Counted from the first letter of the stretch, positions 8,561 to 16,939 are shown. The stretch is 37,229 nucleotides of DNA from an uncultured Saprospiraceae bacterium (GCA_937921775.1 CAKZUK010000131.1:1-37229), one strand, 5' to 3'. The notes: generated by a model not told the origin, from the letters alone. Numbers and translations are program-made.

Positions 8561-9586
8561 ATGAAATGTCCATTCTCAAATAAAAAACCGGGTTCTAAAC
8601 TACCCAAACGTTCTCAACTTTCTGAGAAAATAAAAGTCGATATTCAAAATCGTAAAAAAGAATACCACGCATTGATTAACACACACTTCACCGCCAACAA
8701 TCGCGATGCAGAAGGATTGTTTGGTCCGGGGAGTATGCACTGGAAATTGTATCGAACACCAGGAATTATTCTCGGTGGATATCGAGCACTCCTTTTACAA
8801 GTAGCTCACCCGGCGGTAGCAGATGGCGTTCGTCAATTTAGTGATTTTAAAAACGACTATTTGGGGCGAGCAGAACGGACTTTCACCAACATGATAAAAA
8901 TATACTTTGGAGACCGGCAAACAGCGCTGGGGTCCGCCAAGACTTTGCACCACATTCACAGCATGATTCGGGGTACAGTTATCGGAAATAATGGAGGACG
9001 AACTATTAATTCATCTTACTGTGCAAACGACCCGAGTCTGCTGTTGTGGGTTTTGGCAACTATGATCGACACCACCTTGGTACTTTACGAAGCTACTTGC
9101 GAACCATTATCTGCTTTTGAAAGAAACCTTTTCTATGAAGAATCAAAACAAGTGGCACTGGTGATGGGCATTCCACCAGATCAATATCCACCTACGCTCG
9201 ACGCATTTTATGAATACTACAATGCCATGCTCGAAGGTGATACACTTCGAGTCGATGAGGTAACGATAAAATTAGCTTCGGCTATTTTCAACCCACCTTT
9301 CTTTCCCGCTTATTTAGCGAAGGTATTAGCGGCTGGATTTCTAAGTCAGCGTTTCCGAACTGCATTTAGCCTCAGCTACAACAAGAATAATAGAACACAT
9401 TTTAAATGGGCCATTGGTTTTATGCGATTCGTCACGAGAGTAATGCCACGTCCACTGGGTTATGCTCCACCTTATTATCAGGCACATTATCGGGTGGCAA
9501 AGGCTCGAGGATTACGTCCTAAATTTTCGGATGTGCTTTTTAATCGTTTAGCGGGGACTTGGTTTTTGCGGTGGGCTAGCCTGTAG
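8561..9586 (+). CDS. MpaB/DUF2236 family oxygenase-like protein
   Basis: The protein has 341 residues from ATG 8561 (344 from ATG 8552). The family is recognised from W-K-L-Y-R-T-P-G with L-L-L-Q-V-A-H-P-A-V-A-D-G-V and D-Y-L-G-R-A-E-R-T (about residues 60-110), the DUF2236 signature. This family is related to latex clearing protein and includes the ER-bound oxygenase MpaB. Members are heme-dependent or presumed so. The His of A-H-P and later Arg residues could be ligands, but I cannot assign them. The later start is preferred because its 28-nt upstream leader is nearly identical to the one before the ATG at 10495. The basic N-terminus has no signal peptide. Substrate unknown. Confidence 0.85.
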   Translation: MKCPFSNKKPGSKLPKRSQLSEKIKVDIQNRKKEYHALINTHFTANNRDAEGLFGPGSMHWKLYRTPGIILGGYRALLLQVAHPAVADGVRQFSDFKNDYLGRAERTFTNMIKIYFGDRQTALGSAKTLHHIHSMIRGTVIGNNGGRTINSSYCANDPSLLLWVLATMIDTTLVLYEATCEPLSAFERNLFYEESKQVALVMGIPPDQYPPTLDAFYEYYNAMLEGDTLRVDEVTIKLASAIFNPPFFPAYLAKVLAAGFLSQRFRTAFSLSYNKNNRTHFKWAIGFMRFVTRVMPRPLGYAPPYYQAHYRVAKARGLRPKFSDVLFNRLAGTWFLRWASL

Positions 9587-9667
9587 ATAGCTATCATCTG
9601 TCCTCAGAAAAACTAACGTTCAGTCAAGAAAATATTTTCCAATAATTAAACTAATTATACAATCCCA

Positions 9668-10396
9668 ATGGTTACAAAATTCAAAAATTTATTTCGCGAT
9701 GACAAGCAATTTCGTTTATTTATCATTTTATGCTTGAGCACTCTGTTCAACTTTACTTTGTTAGGGGTACGAATGCATCATCTCGAATTCACCTACAGCG
9801 ATGTAAATAGTGTGAATGACATCAAAGCACTACGCGGCACCACTGGATTTCTATTTCTTGTTTGGAATTTATTCCTAGCTTGGATTCCATACTGGATTTC
9901 TATAAGCATTGGTCCTGCTTACAAGCATTATGGATCTAAAATAATCATTGCTTGCTTACTGGTAACTTGGTTATTATTTTTCCCGAATGCGCCATATATT
10001 TTGACAGATCTCCTACATTTAAGAAGCAGAGCTCCAATCCCTAAATGGTATGACATGATGCTAATCGCATCTTTTGCTTGGACAGGTTTAATCCTTGGCC
10101 TTTTGTCACTTTATGAAGTACAGTTATTCCTCAAAAAACAAATCGGAAATATACTTGCCTGGACGATTTCTATCACTTCTATTTTCTTATGTGGGTTTGG
10201 AATTTATGTAGGTCGTTTTTTACGTTGGAATTCCTGGGACATTATCACACATCCCATCAGTTTATTAAGTCAAGTAAGCGACGTCATTCTCAACCCAGGA
10301 ATCTATGGCAACACCGTTGGCATATCTATCGTGCTTGGAATGTTCCTATTACTCGCTTATTTGAAAATGGTTTTCCTGATGGGATATGAGAAGTGA
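9668..10396 (+). CDS. DUF1361 integral membrane protein
   Basis: The protein has 242 residues and about six or seven membrane helices. DUF1361 is recognised from N-L-F-L-A-W-I-P-Y, F-F-P-N-A-P-Y-I-L-T-D-L-L-H-L, Y-V-G-R-F-L-R-W-N-S-W-D and the hydrophobic spacing. Function is unknown. The gene follows the MpaB-like gene by 81 nt and precedes the DUF4173 gene by 98 nt, all in one direction. A shared operon is likely, although the 98-nt gap contains a copy of a dispersed GATC/GAGAG-type repeat. Confidence 0.85.
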   Translation: MVTKFKNLFRDDKQFRLFIILCLSTLFNFTLLGVRMHHLEFTYSDVNSVNDIKALRGTTGFLFLVWNLFLAWIPYWISISIGPAYKHYGSKIIIACLLVTWLLFFPNAPYILTDLLHLRSRAPIPKWYDMMLIASFAWTGLILGLLSLYEVQLFLKKQIGNILAWTISITSIFLCGFGIYVGRFLRWNSWDIITHPISLLSQVSDVILNPGIYGNTVGISIVLGMFLLLAYLKMVFLMGYEK

Positions 10397-10470
10397 GAGC
10401 ACTTCGCTGTCAGGTCCCTGCACTAAAAGATCGGTTAGATCCTGGCGCTAGTCTCACAGTCAATCCATAC
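10397..10470. repeat. Dispersed degenerate repeat (family 1), copy a
   Basis: The gap between DUF1361 and DUF4173 carries GAGAGCACTTCGCTGTCAGG-like words. They resemble those at 11955-12190 and 36682-36812 (core [AT]GCG[AC]AGCGATCTC or its complement). Confidence 0.4.
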
Positions 10471-10494
10471 TCTGAACATTAAAAAAAGAAAAAA

Positions 10495-11952
10495 ATGAAA
10501 TCAAACAAATTAATCTTAGTCCTTGTTCTGATTGGTTCGCTAGCATTCAACTTCTTCTTTTGGGAGGAGAAGATGGGGCTCAATGTTTTACTATTTGATT
10601 TGTTAGTCATGAGTGGAATATTTTGGATTCATCCGAATATAAAACAAAAGAAAACAGTATTGATCACTGCTAGTGGAACCTTAGTTGCTGCGCTTTTCAT
10701 CGTATTCAATAATAGTCTATTTTCAAAAACAATCCATCTTTTGTCGATGATAAGTTTTGTGGGATTTGCACATGCGCGCGACTTAAGTTTCATTGGAGAT
10801 GCCTTTGCCATTGGCCTGACAAGCATCGCGGAAGCCCCACTTAAAGTTGTTAACGTTGGAAAAGATAGCCCTTTAGAAAAGCCACGAATACATGGCTTAC
10901 GAAAGTGGATTAAGTTATCCGTTATTCCCACAGTCATTGTTTTGGTTTTCTATTCGATTTACGCGCAGGCGAATCCACAGTTTGCGAATATCTCTTCCAA
11001 CTTTTGGAGTGGAGCTACAGACTTTGTTTTTTCAAAAATTAAACTTAGTCGAATTGCATTTTTCTTTTCTGGTTTTCTCTTGATGGCTGGATTGTTTTGG
11101 CGAACTATGTATTTCAAAGATTTTGAAAAGGTAGTAAGTGGAGAACGCATGATTCGCAATAATTTTTCAAGAGAGAAAAGGTTAATCCCGTTTAAAACGA
11201 ATGCACTCAAACAAGAATACCAGACGGCATTACTTGTCATTATTTCATTGAACGTTTTACTTTTTCTAGTTAACCTTGTAGATATTTATTATGTATGGAT
11301 GGCTGTTGCCGAAATAACTCCTAGCCAGCTGAGTGTTTATGTCCATGAAGCCACTTATCTATTAGTAGTAGCCATCTTCCTAGCCATGTCTGTAATCATT
11401 TTTTACTTTCGTAAAAACCTGAATTTTTATCCGGGTAATAGCGCTTTAAAATTTGCAGCATATGCTTGGGTTTTTCAAAATGTAATTCTGGCGATCTCTG
11501 TTGCCATTCGGAATTTCAGATATATTGATCACTTTGGCTTGGCTTATAAACGCTTAGGAGTCTTCATTTTTCTGCTAATGGTTTTTATTGGTTTGATCAC
11601 GTTGTTTTTTAAAATCAAAGAAAAAAGAACCTTATACTATTTACTTCATCGAAACAGTTGGGCACTCTATAGCGTCTTGATTATCTTATCTGTAATCAAT
11701 TGGGATGTAATGATTACGCGCTACAACATTTCAGTAGAGACTAAAAGCGCCATTGACGTTCCTTATCTAGTATATGAGCTTTCGGACAAAAATATTTTTG
11801 TACTCCAAGAGCATCAAGTATTGCTACGGAAAATGACAACTAGTCAGCGCGGTTTTGACAAAATGCTTGAAGACAAGTTATTGCTATTTGAAAAAAAGCA
11901 GGAAAAGTATAGTTGGCTTTCTTGGAATTGGGCGGATGCTAGAAATCATTGA
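10495..11952 (+). CDS. DUF4173-type polytopic membrane protein
   Basis: The protein has 485 residues with about ten or eleven predicted membrane helices. A cytoplasmic loop rich in K/R lies near 205-250, and a soluble tail of about 85 residues includes I-N-W-D-V-M-I-T-R-Y-N-I and P-Y-L-V-Y-E-L-S-D-K-N. The layout and tail match the DUF4173/DUF4153 group that often sits with HTH_34 regulators in Bacteroidota. No biochemical role is known. It is the last gene of the run starting at 7925. A 295-bp repeat-rich gap follows. Confidence 0.78.
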   Translation: MKSNKLILVLVLIGSLAFNFFFWEEKMGLNVLLFDLLVMSGIFWIHPNIKQKKTVLITASGTLVAALFIVFNNSLFSKTIHLLSMISFVGFAHARDLSFIGDAFAIGLTSIAEAPLKVVNVGKDSPLEKPRIHGLRKWIKLSVIPTVIVLVFYSIYAQANPQFANISSNFWSGATDFVFSKIKLSRIAFFFSGFLLMAGLFWRTMYFKDFEKVVSGERMIRNNFSREKRLIPFKTNALKQEYQTALLVIISLNVLLFLVNLVDIYYVWMAVAEITPSQLSVYVHEATYLLVVAIFLAMSVIIFYFRKNLNFYPGNSALKFAAYAWVFQNVILAISVAIRNFRYIDHFGLAYKRLGVFIFLLMVFIGLITLFFKIKEKRTLYYLLHRNSWALYSVLIILSVINWDVMITRYNISVETKSAIDVPYLVYELSDKNIFVLQEHQVLLRKMTTSQRGFDKMLEDKLLLFEKKQEKYSWLSWNWADARNH

Positions 11953-11954
11953 TG

Positions 11955-12190
11955 AAATGAGATCGCTGCGCTGTCAGATCATATAGCTGAAAGATCGTGG
12001 CGGCGCTGCCACCTCTGAGAGGACGCTGAGCTCCGAGAGACTGTCTTCCCAAGCTAAGTCCGAACGCGATTGTGTGAAGCCCATCAACTTAGCGATCTCT
12101 CAACTAAAGGCGGTCTCAATAGCAAAACCCGTGATCGAGAGAAGTCGATCAGCGTAGCGATTGCTCATCCAAAGACGGTCTCAATTATAT
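11955..12190. repeat. Dispersed degenerate repeat (family 1), copy b, with internal 65-bp direct repeat
   Basis: The 295-bp gap before the HD gene is filled with GATC- and GAGAG-containing words. Two direct copies begin TAGCGAT at 12090 and 12155 (period 65) and share TAGCGAT--CTCA--[CT]AAAG-CGGTCTCAAT. The start, GAGATCGCTGCGCTGTCAG (11958 on), is the inverse complement of the core seen at 36750-36768. No ORF of interest lies here. Confidence 0.5.
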
Positions 12191-12247
12191 AATCTCCAAA
12201 ACTAATGTTACTTTTGCTTCTCAACCACCAAACACTTACCCTCTTCT

Positions 12248-13510
12248 ATGGAAATAGAAAATGCCTTATTACTCGAAGTAGAAGCTTATGCCACTAATTT
12301 CATCACTGAACAAGTGCCAAAGGAGTACGCCTATCACGATGTACAACACACCATCAATGTAGTAGAAGGGGTCAGAGAAATCGGACAATTAAAGGGTTTG
12401 AGCCAAGAAGACATGGTGATTTTGGAACTAGCAGCTTGGTTTCATGATACCGGTTATGACAAAGGAGCAGTCGAACATGAAGAGCGAGGAGTTAAATATG
12501 CTACTGCTTATCTTTCTAAGCTAAACTTTCCTCCCGAAGGATTGCAGAAGATAAATAGCGCTATTCGGGCAACCAAACTGCCACACGCACCTAAGAATGA
12601 CTTAGAAAAAATTATCTGCGATGCAGATCTGAGTCATCTTGGAAAAGCCAATTATTGGGACCGCTGTGGCCGTGTCCGTCAGGAGCTAACGTTGACAAAA
12701 AACCTGACAATGTCGGAGCAGGAGTGGATTGACTTCGAGATGGAATTCATAACTCAGCATAACTATCAAACGGACGTTGCTCAAAATCTTTATGGTAAAC
12801 TGAAAAAGAAACATATAAAGCAATTACAAAAACAGAAATTGCGTCTCAATCCGTATACTGCTTATACGGTAGATGAATTCGCAGCGCTGGATAGGAAAAA
12901 ACGAAAAGGTAAAAAGAAAAAGAAAAAAAACAAAGGCTCAAAAAATAGCTCTGGTGTGGTAGGAAGTAAGGATACTTTAAACGAGCTTGATTTGGGAAGA
13001 GGTGTGGAAACGATGTATCGGACCACCTATCGGACTCACGTTAATTTAAGTAGTATTGCTGATAACAAGGCCAATATTATGTTGAGTATAAATGCTATTG
13101 TTATTTCAATTACGCTTTCTTCTTTAATTCCTCGTTTTGAAACTAGCCCCAAGCTTATCTTCCCGACTATCGTTTTGCTTGCAGTATGTCTGGCGGCAGT
13201 TGTTTTTGCAACACTCTCTACTCGTCCAAAAATTACAGAAGGTAAATTTACCCGAGAGGATATTAAGAATAAACGCTCTAACCTTTTATTCTTTGGTAAT
13301 TTCTACAATATGAACATCGACGATTTCCATTGGGGAATGATGGAGATGATCAAAGACAGTGATTTTCTCTACAGTTCGATGACACGTGATCTCTATTATC
13401 TGGGAATTGTTTTGGCTAAAAAGTACCGTTATCTACGTATTTGCTATGGGATATTCATGTATGGTTTGATCATATCTGTAGTTATTTTTGCCATTGCATT
13501 TCTAATTTAG
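12248..13510 (+). CDS. HD phosphohydrolase fused to Pycsar-effector-like transmembrane domain (PycTM)
   Basis: The protein has 420 residues. The N-terminal HD domain (about 20-180) shows Y-H-D-V-Q-H, W-F-H-D-T-G-Y-D and I-C-D-A-D-L-S-H-L, the His/HD/Asp metal set of HD phosphodiesterases. A linker at about 216-235 is almost all Lys/Arg/Gly. The C-terminal part begins T-Y-R-T-H-V-N-L-S-S-I-A-D-N-K-A-N-I-M-L and has three membrane helices (about 275-295, 305-325, 395-418), matching the PycTM domain (formerly DUF5706). PycTM effectors in Pycsar defence respond to cyclic pyrimidine nucleotides and damage the membrane. HD-PycTM fusions occur widely in Bacteroidota. No nucleotide cyclase gene is visible nearby, so a defence role is uncertain; the HD domain may degrade the activating nucleotide. 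Confidence 0.85.
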   Translation: MEIENALLLEVEAYATNFITEQVPKEYAYHDVQHTINVVEGVREIGQLKGLSQEDMVILELAAWFHDTGYDKGAVEHEERGVKYATAYLSKLNFPPEGLQKINSAIRATKLPHAPKNDLEKIICDADLSHLGKANYWDRCGRVRQELTLTKNLTMSEQEWIDFEMEFITQHNYQTDVAQNLYGKLKKKHIKQLQKQKLRLNPYTAYTVDEFAALDRKKRKGKKKKKKNKGSKNSSGVVGSKDTLNELDLGRGVETMYRTTYRTHVNLSSIADNKANIMLSINAIVISITLSSLIPRFETSPKLIFPTIVLLAVCLAAVVFATLSTRPKITEGKFTREDIKNKRSNLLFFGNFYNMNIDDFHWGMMEMIKDSDFLYSSMTRDLYYLGIVLAKKYRYLRICYGIFMYGLIISVVIFAIAFLI

Positions 13511-13741
13511 ATGGTTTCTATATTATTAAGACTTCTATTTTTTAACTTCATTTTACTGATTCTTTTTCAAAGAACATCTTTAATTTTAAACAAATTAAGT
13601 ACGATAGCGTTTACTACTGTTGGGAATACTTGAACGCTTCGATACACATATCGTTTCGTAAAATCAACCGACAACAACTATTCACTATTGGAGTTGTTTA
13701 ATAACTACGTAGATTTCTCAAAAAGTAAAAATACCGATAAG

Positions 13742-14269
13742 ATGATCTCAAAAAAAATGGAGGCAACTCTGAATAAACAAATTGAATTAGAAGCATATGC
13801 ATCCTTCCTATACCTATCAATGGCCTCATGGGCTGATCAACAAGGCTTAGATGGTGCTGCTAAGTTTATGTTACGTCAATCTAGTGAAGAACGCGATCAC
13901 ATGCTCCGTATTTTTCATTACGTCAATGAAGTAGATGGTCATGCGATCACTCCTGCTATTAAGCAACCTCCAAATACGTTTAAATCAATCAATGTAATGT
14001 TAGAAGAGGTGTATACACATGAGCAGAAGGTAACCAAAGCTATTCACAAGATAGTAGACCTTTGCTACAAGGAGGACGACTATACGACTCTCAATTTCTT
14101 ACAATGGTATATTGATGAGCAGCGAGAAGAGGAGGCTACCATGCGCTCTATACTCGATAAGGTGAAGCTAATTGGTGAAGGCGGTCAGAAACTCTATTAC
14201 ATAGACATGGAATTGGAAAAATTCAATGCAATGGCTGCCGCAGAGGCTGCAGCGGAGCCTGGTGCTTAA
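13742..14269 (+). CDS. ftnA: Ferritin (non-heme, FtnA type)
   Basis: The protein has 175 residues from ATG 13742. A TTG at 13688 in the same frame would add 18 residues unlike any ferritin and is rejected. With this start the ferroxidase residues fall exactly at E17, E50, H53, E94, Q127 and E130, the set known for bacterial ferritin A. It oxidises Fe(II) and stores iron as a mineral in a 24-subunit cytosolic shell. The C-terminal tail is Ala/Glu-rich (A-E-A-A-A-E-P-G-A). The gene stands alone, with a hairpin terminator about 75 nt after the stop. I see no clear Fur-type box. Confidence 0.95.
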   Translation: MISKKMEATLNKQIELEAYASFLYLSMASWADQQGLDGAAKFMLRQSSEERDHMLRIFHYVNEVDGHAITPAIKQPPNTFKSINVMLEEVYTHEQKVTKAIHKIVDLCYKEDDYTTLNFLQWYIDEQREEEATMRSILDKVKLIGEGGQKLYYIDMELEKFNAMAAAEAAAEPGA

Positions 14270-14342
14270 ATATTAAGTAGCAGTTCACTAGGGATTGATT
14301 TAGTATTTTATTCTAAATTCTCCCTCAAAAAAAGTATCTTAG

Positions 14343-14380
14343 AAGCCAGTTCTGATAAAATTCAGAGCTGGCTTTTAAAT
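14343..14380 (+). terminator. Intrinsic terminator after ferritin
   Basis: AAGCCAGTTCTGA (14343-14355) pairs with TCAGAGCTGGCTT (14362-14374) with a single G-T wobble and is followed by TTAAATTT. It lies just before the ATG at 14389, so the next gene must be transcribed either through it or from a promoter very near its start. Confidence 0.85.
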
Positions 14381-14388
14381 TTACATTC

Positions 14389-14829
14389 ATGGAAGATAAA
14401 ATTCTCGACTTTTTCCCAGAAGACCATCAGGACTTCGGCCCGGGAGAAATCATCATCATAAAGTTTTTCTACTTTGAAACGCCCGCCCGCATCTACGCGG
14501 CACGGCTAAAAGAAGCGAACATCCCCTCCTTTGTTAGCAATTCAACAACTAGTATTCCGTTTGGCAATGGTAGCATCTCCCTTCATATCAGAAAAGTAGA
14601 TCAAGAAAAAGCTGTTCATATAGTACACCAACTAGACAAACGCAACTTACTCAATGAGGTAGACGAGGATGAATCTTTTCATGATGCCGATCATGATGAC
14701 ATTGCTTATCAAAAGGCATTGCATGAAAAAGACAGGGGACTTTTTACACCAATAGTCATTTTCGCAATTATTGTTATTGCTTTTATTATTGCATTTGTAA
14801 TTAATAATCCAGTCGATGCTTGGAGATAA
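14389..14829 (+). CDS. DUF2007 protein with C-terminal membrane anchor
   Basis: The protein has 146 residues. Residues about 24-85 match the DUF2007 ('putative signal transducing protein') fold: F-x-T-P-A-R-I-Y-A-A-R-L-K-E-A-N-I-P-S-F-V, a variable loop, then L-H-I-R-K-V-D-Q-E-K-A. The first helix is the one usually containing an E-A-x-L-L motif. The acidic middle is rich in D/E/H (D-D-A-D-H-D-D-like). One membrane helix at about 122-141 would tail-anchor it with the DUF2007 domain in the cytosol. Function unknown. Confidence 0.8.
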   Translation: MEDKILDFFPEDHQDFGPGEIIIIKFFYFETPARIYAARLKEANIPSFVSNSTTSIPFGNGSISLHIRKVDQEKAVHIVHQLDKRNLLNEVDEDESFHDADHDDIAYQKALHEKDRGLFTPIVIFAIIVIAFIIAFVINNPVDAWR

Positions 14830-15396
14830 AATAAAAAAGCCCACTACTAAATGTTATTCGGTAGTGGACATTTCAATACATTAACAACAAAACAGCATGA
14901 TAAATCCGGTTTTTGCTAGCAAAAACCCGACATCATCATCCGCTTTATGGTACATAATTAACCACTTAAAGGCATAAAATTCTTACTGTTTTGTTAAAAA
15001 GTTAAGTTGCTGATAATGAATAGGTAAAGGCTTTAAACCTTTACTTTGGCGCCTAGAAGACCATTTATAATCTATTTTATAGTGATGATCACTATTTACC
15101 CTAAGGCTGAATATAAAATTCTATCTTTACGATAAGTTAATAATTTACCTTTTCTAAGCTTTCTTAAATTGGCCTGCTCAATTGTGAGCTTACTAAGATT
15201 TGTATATATTGCCGTTATATTTCTTGGTCCCACACAAAGAGCACACCTAACATTAAAGTCAGTATTCCAATTATTTTACCCAAAAGATCAGGAATAGCTA
15301 ACATTCTTATGTATTATTAAAATTATCAAACGACTTGGTTGTCATTTGAACTAAATGCTAATGCTCAATCTTAATCCCATGCTCAACTATTAACAT
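14830..15396. other. 567-bp intergenic region with several palindromes
   Basis: No long ORF exists here. A stem CCACTAC/GTAGTGG (14841-14867) just after the DUF2007 gene may be a weak terminator. A perfect 20-bp palindrome GGTTTTTGCTAGCAAAAACC lies at 14908-14927. GTAAAGG and CCTTTAC pair at 15024-15044. ATAGTGATGATCACTAT (15079-15095) is a perfect palindrome around one base. A 29-codon ORF on the minus strand is listed separately. The dyads look like regulator sites or a small structured RNA, but none is known to me. Confidence 0.6.
15215..15304 (-). CDS. Possible 29-aa single-helix membrane miniprotein
   Basis: ATG at 15304 (minus strand) to TAA at 15215 encodes 29 residues. They form one clean hydrophobic helix (I-I-G-I-L-T-L-M-L-G-V-L-F-V-W) flanked by D/K and D/Q/E residues, typical of bacterial small membrane proteins. 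There is no homology evidence, and a 29-codon ORF in AT-rich DNA can occur by chance. Confidence 0.25.
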   Translation of the reverse strand: MLAIPDLLGKIIGILTLMLGVLFVWDQEI

Positions 15397-16911
15397 ATGA
15401 AGACCCCCACGGATCATATCTTTCAACTCATCAGCTCCATGACCGCTGCTGAGAAGCGGTATTTTAAAAGGCATTACTCATCAGAGAAAAGTTTAATTAC
15501 CTCTCTTTTTGATGTAATTAATGGCCAATCTGAATACAACGAAGATGAAGTAAAAGGCCAATTTGGAGATAGTAAACTCTCCAAAAACCTAAAAGTCTAT
15601 AAAGTACAACTTACCGATATTTTACTTAAAAGTCTCGTTTCTTATCACAACAAAAAAAGTGTTCAAAGTAAGATAAGAATGGGACTGGAAGAGATTGATA
15701 TTTTGATGGAAAAGCAACTTTTTGATATTGCTCATTCCAAAGTCAAACGTATCAAAGACATTTGTATAAAAAATGAGGCCTTCGAGCACATTTTCCCTAT
15801 ACTAGCCATAGAACAATACCTTGTTAGTTTTTACAGTGCTAATCAAGACATTACTAAGAAAGAAACTTTTAAGGAGTTGAGTTCTCACTTAAACTCAGTT
15901 AGTGAAATATTTCAACTACAACACACTAGTCACATACTTTCTGACTTAAAAAATCATATACTAACAAACAAACTCAAGAAGGAAAACAAAGAGTTGTATC
16001 AGAATTTGCTAAAAACTGAGTTAAAAAAACTTGATCAAGGTCAGGGTTCTATTCGGGAGCAATATTACCGACACCATGTTATATCCATGATTTACCGTAT
16101 GGTAGATAACGATCTTCAAAAAGAAAATGAGTACAAAAACAAACAGGTTGAGCTACTTAAAAACAAACCTGACTTTATAGAAGCCTATCCTAAACTGTAC
16201 TTTGCCTCTTTGTACAACTATCTGAGTAGTTGTTGGAAGCTAAGTAAGTATGACAAACTAGAAGAAGGAATTACAGAGATCAATACATTCTTAAGTAAGA
16301 AGTCTTTATTAGAGCCAAATCACTTGTTTGTCTACTATCTTGAAACTTCCCTTTTCTATGTTAAAGGTTTTGAAGATTTTGATGAGACCTTTGAATCAAA
16401 TGTGATGAAACACATTCGGAAGCACAAACAAGAGACGGACTATTTGGCGACTTTAATTTATTTGCACTTCGCAATTATTCACATGATTTTTGAACGCCAC
16501 AAAAAGGTACAGTTCTTTTTACGTAGACTTAGTGAAAACCTCAACAAGCTAGATGCAGCTTTTGAACCCTTGATGTATATTATCGAGTTGATTGGCCATT
16601 ATCAGTCTGGAGATTATGCTATCGCACAAAATCTAATTAACTCTCATTTGCGTAAGCAAAAAAGAAATCCAATTGCTTATGACAACACGTTCAGCGAAAT
16701 CATTTTATTCTTCCAAACCTTAATTAAAACATCTGACCTAGAAGAAAGAAGTAAGCAAGCTTATGATTTTGAGTTAATAAAGTATAACAATATGAGTGGT
16801 TCTCTGCGCAATCTATTAGAAGAATATGGGTTTTCCAAATGGCTCATTTCTGTTAAAGAAAAGGTGACGCTTAAAACTCAGTTTAAGATAAAAAATAATG
16901 ACCCAATGTAA
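15397..16911 (+). CDS. Helical (TPR-like) cytosolic protein of unknown function
   Basis: The protein has 504 residues, nearly all predicted alpha helix, rich in K, L and E, with no signal peptide or membrane helix. The N-terminus (I-F-Q-L-I-S-S-M-T-A-A-E-K-R-Y-F-K, then L-F-D-V-I-N-G-Q-S-E-Y-N-E-D) is a pattern I remember from a Bacteroidota-specific hypothetical family. Paired helices such as L-F-D-I-A-H-S-K-V-K-R and A-L-F-Y-V-K-G-like segments suggest a TPR/solenoid scaffold. No catalytic motif is visible. It follows the palindrome-rich gap; a 10-bp-arm hairpin lies about 30 nt after its stop. Confidence 0.75.
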   Translation: MKTPTDHIFQLISSMTAAEKRYFKRHYSSEKSLITSLFDVINGQSEYNEDEVKGQFGDSKLSKNLKVYKVQLTDILLKSLVSYHNKKSVQSKIRMGLEEIDILMEKQLFDIAHSKVKRIKDICIKNEAFEHIFPILAIEQYLVSFYSANQDITKKETFKELSSHLNSVSEIFQLQHTSHILSDLKNHILTNKLKKENKELYQNLLKTELKKLDQGQGSIREQYYRHHVISMIYRMVDNDLQKENEYKNKQVELLKNKPDFIEAYPKLYFASLYNYLSSCWKLSKYDKLEEGITEINTFLSKKSLLEPNHLFVYYLETSLFYVKGFEDFDETFESNVMKHIRKHKQETDYLATLIYLHFAIIHMIFERHKKVQFFLRRLSENLNKLDAAFEPLMYIIELIGHYQSGDYAIAQNLINSHLRKQKRNPIAYDNTFSEIILFFQTLIKTSDLEERSKQAYDFELIKYNNMSGSLRNLLEEYGFSKWLISVKEKVTLKTQFKIKNNDPM

Positions 16912-16939
16912 TGTAAACACAATTTCCGTACATTACTTA

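Noticed and set aside
12248..13510. Complete Pycsar defence system
   Set aside because: Only a PycTM-like effector part is present; no cyclase gene is in the window.
13688..13741. Longer ferritin from TTG 13688
   Set aside because: Ferroxidase residues take canonical numbering only with ATG 13742.
14898..14978. 26-codon ORF over the 20-bp palindrome
   Set aside because: It is short, has no helix or family signature, and is driven by the palindrome sequence; not better than chance.
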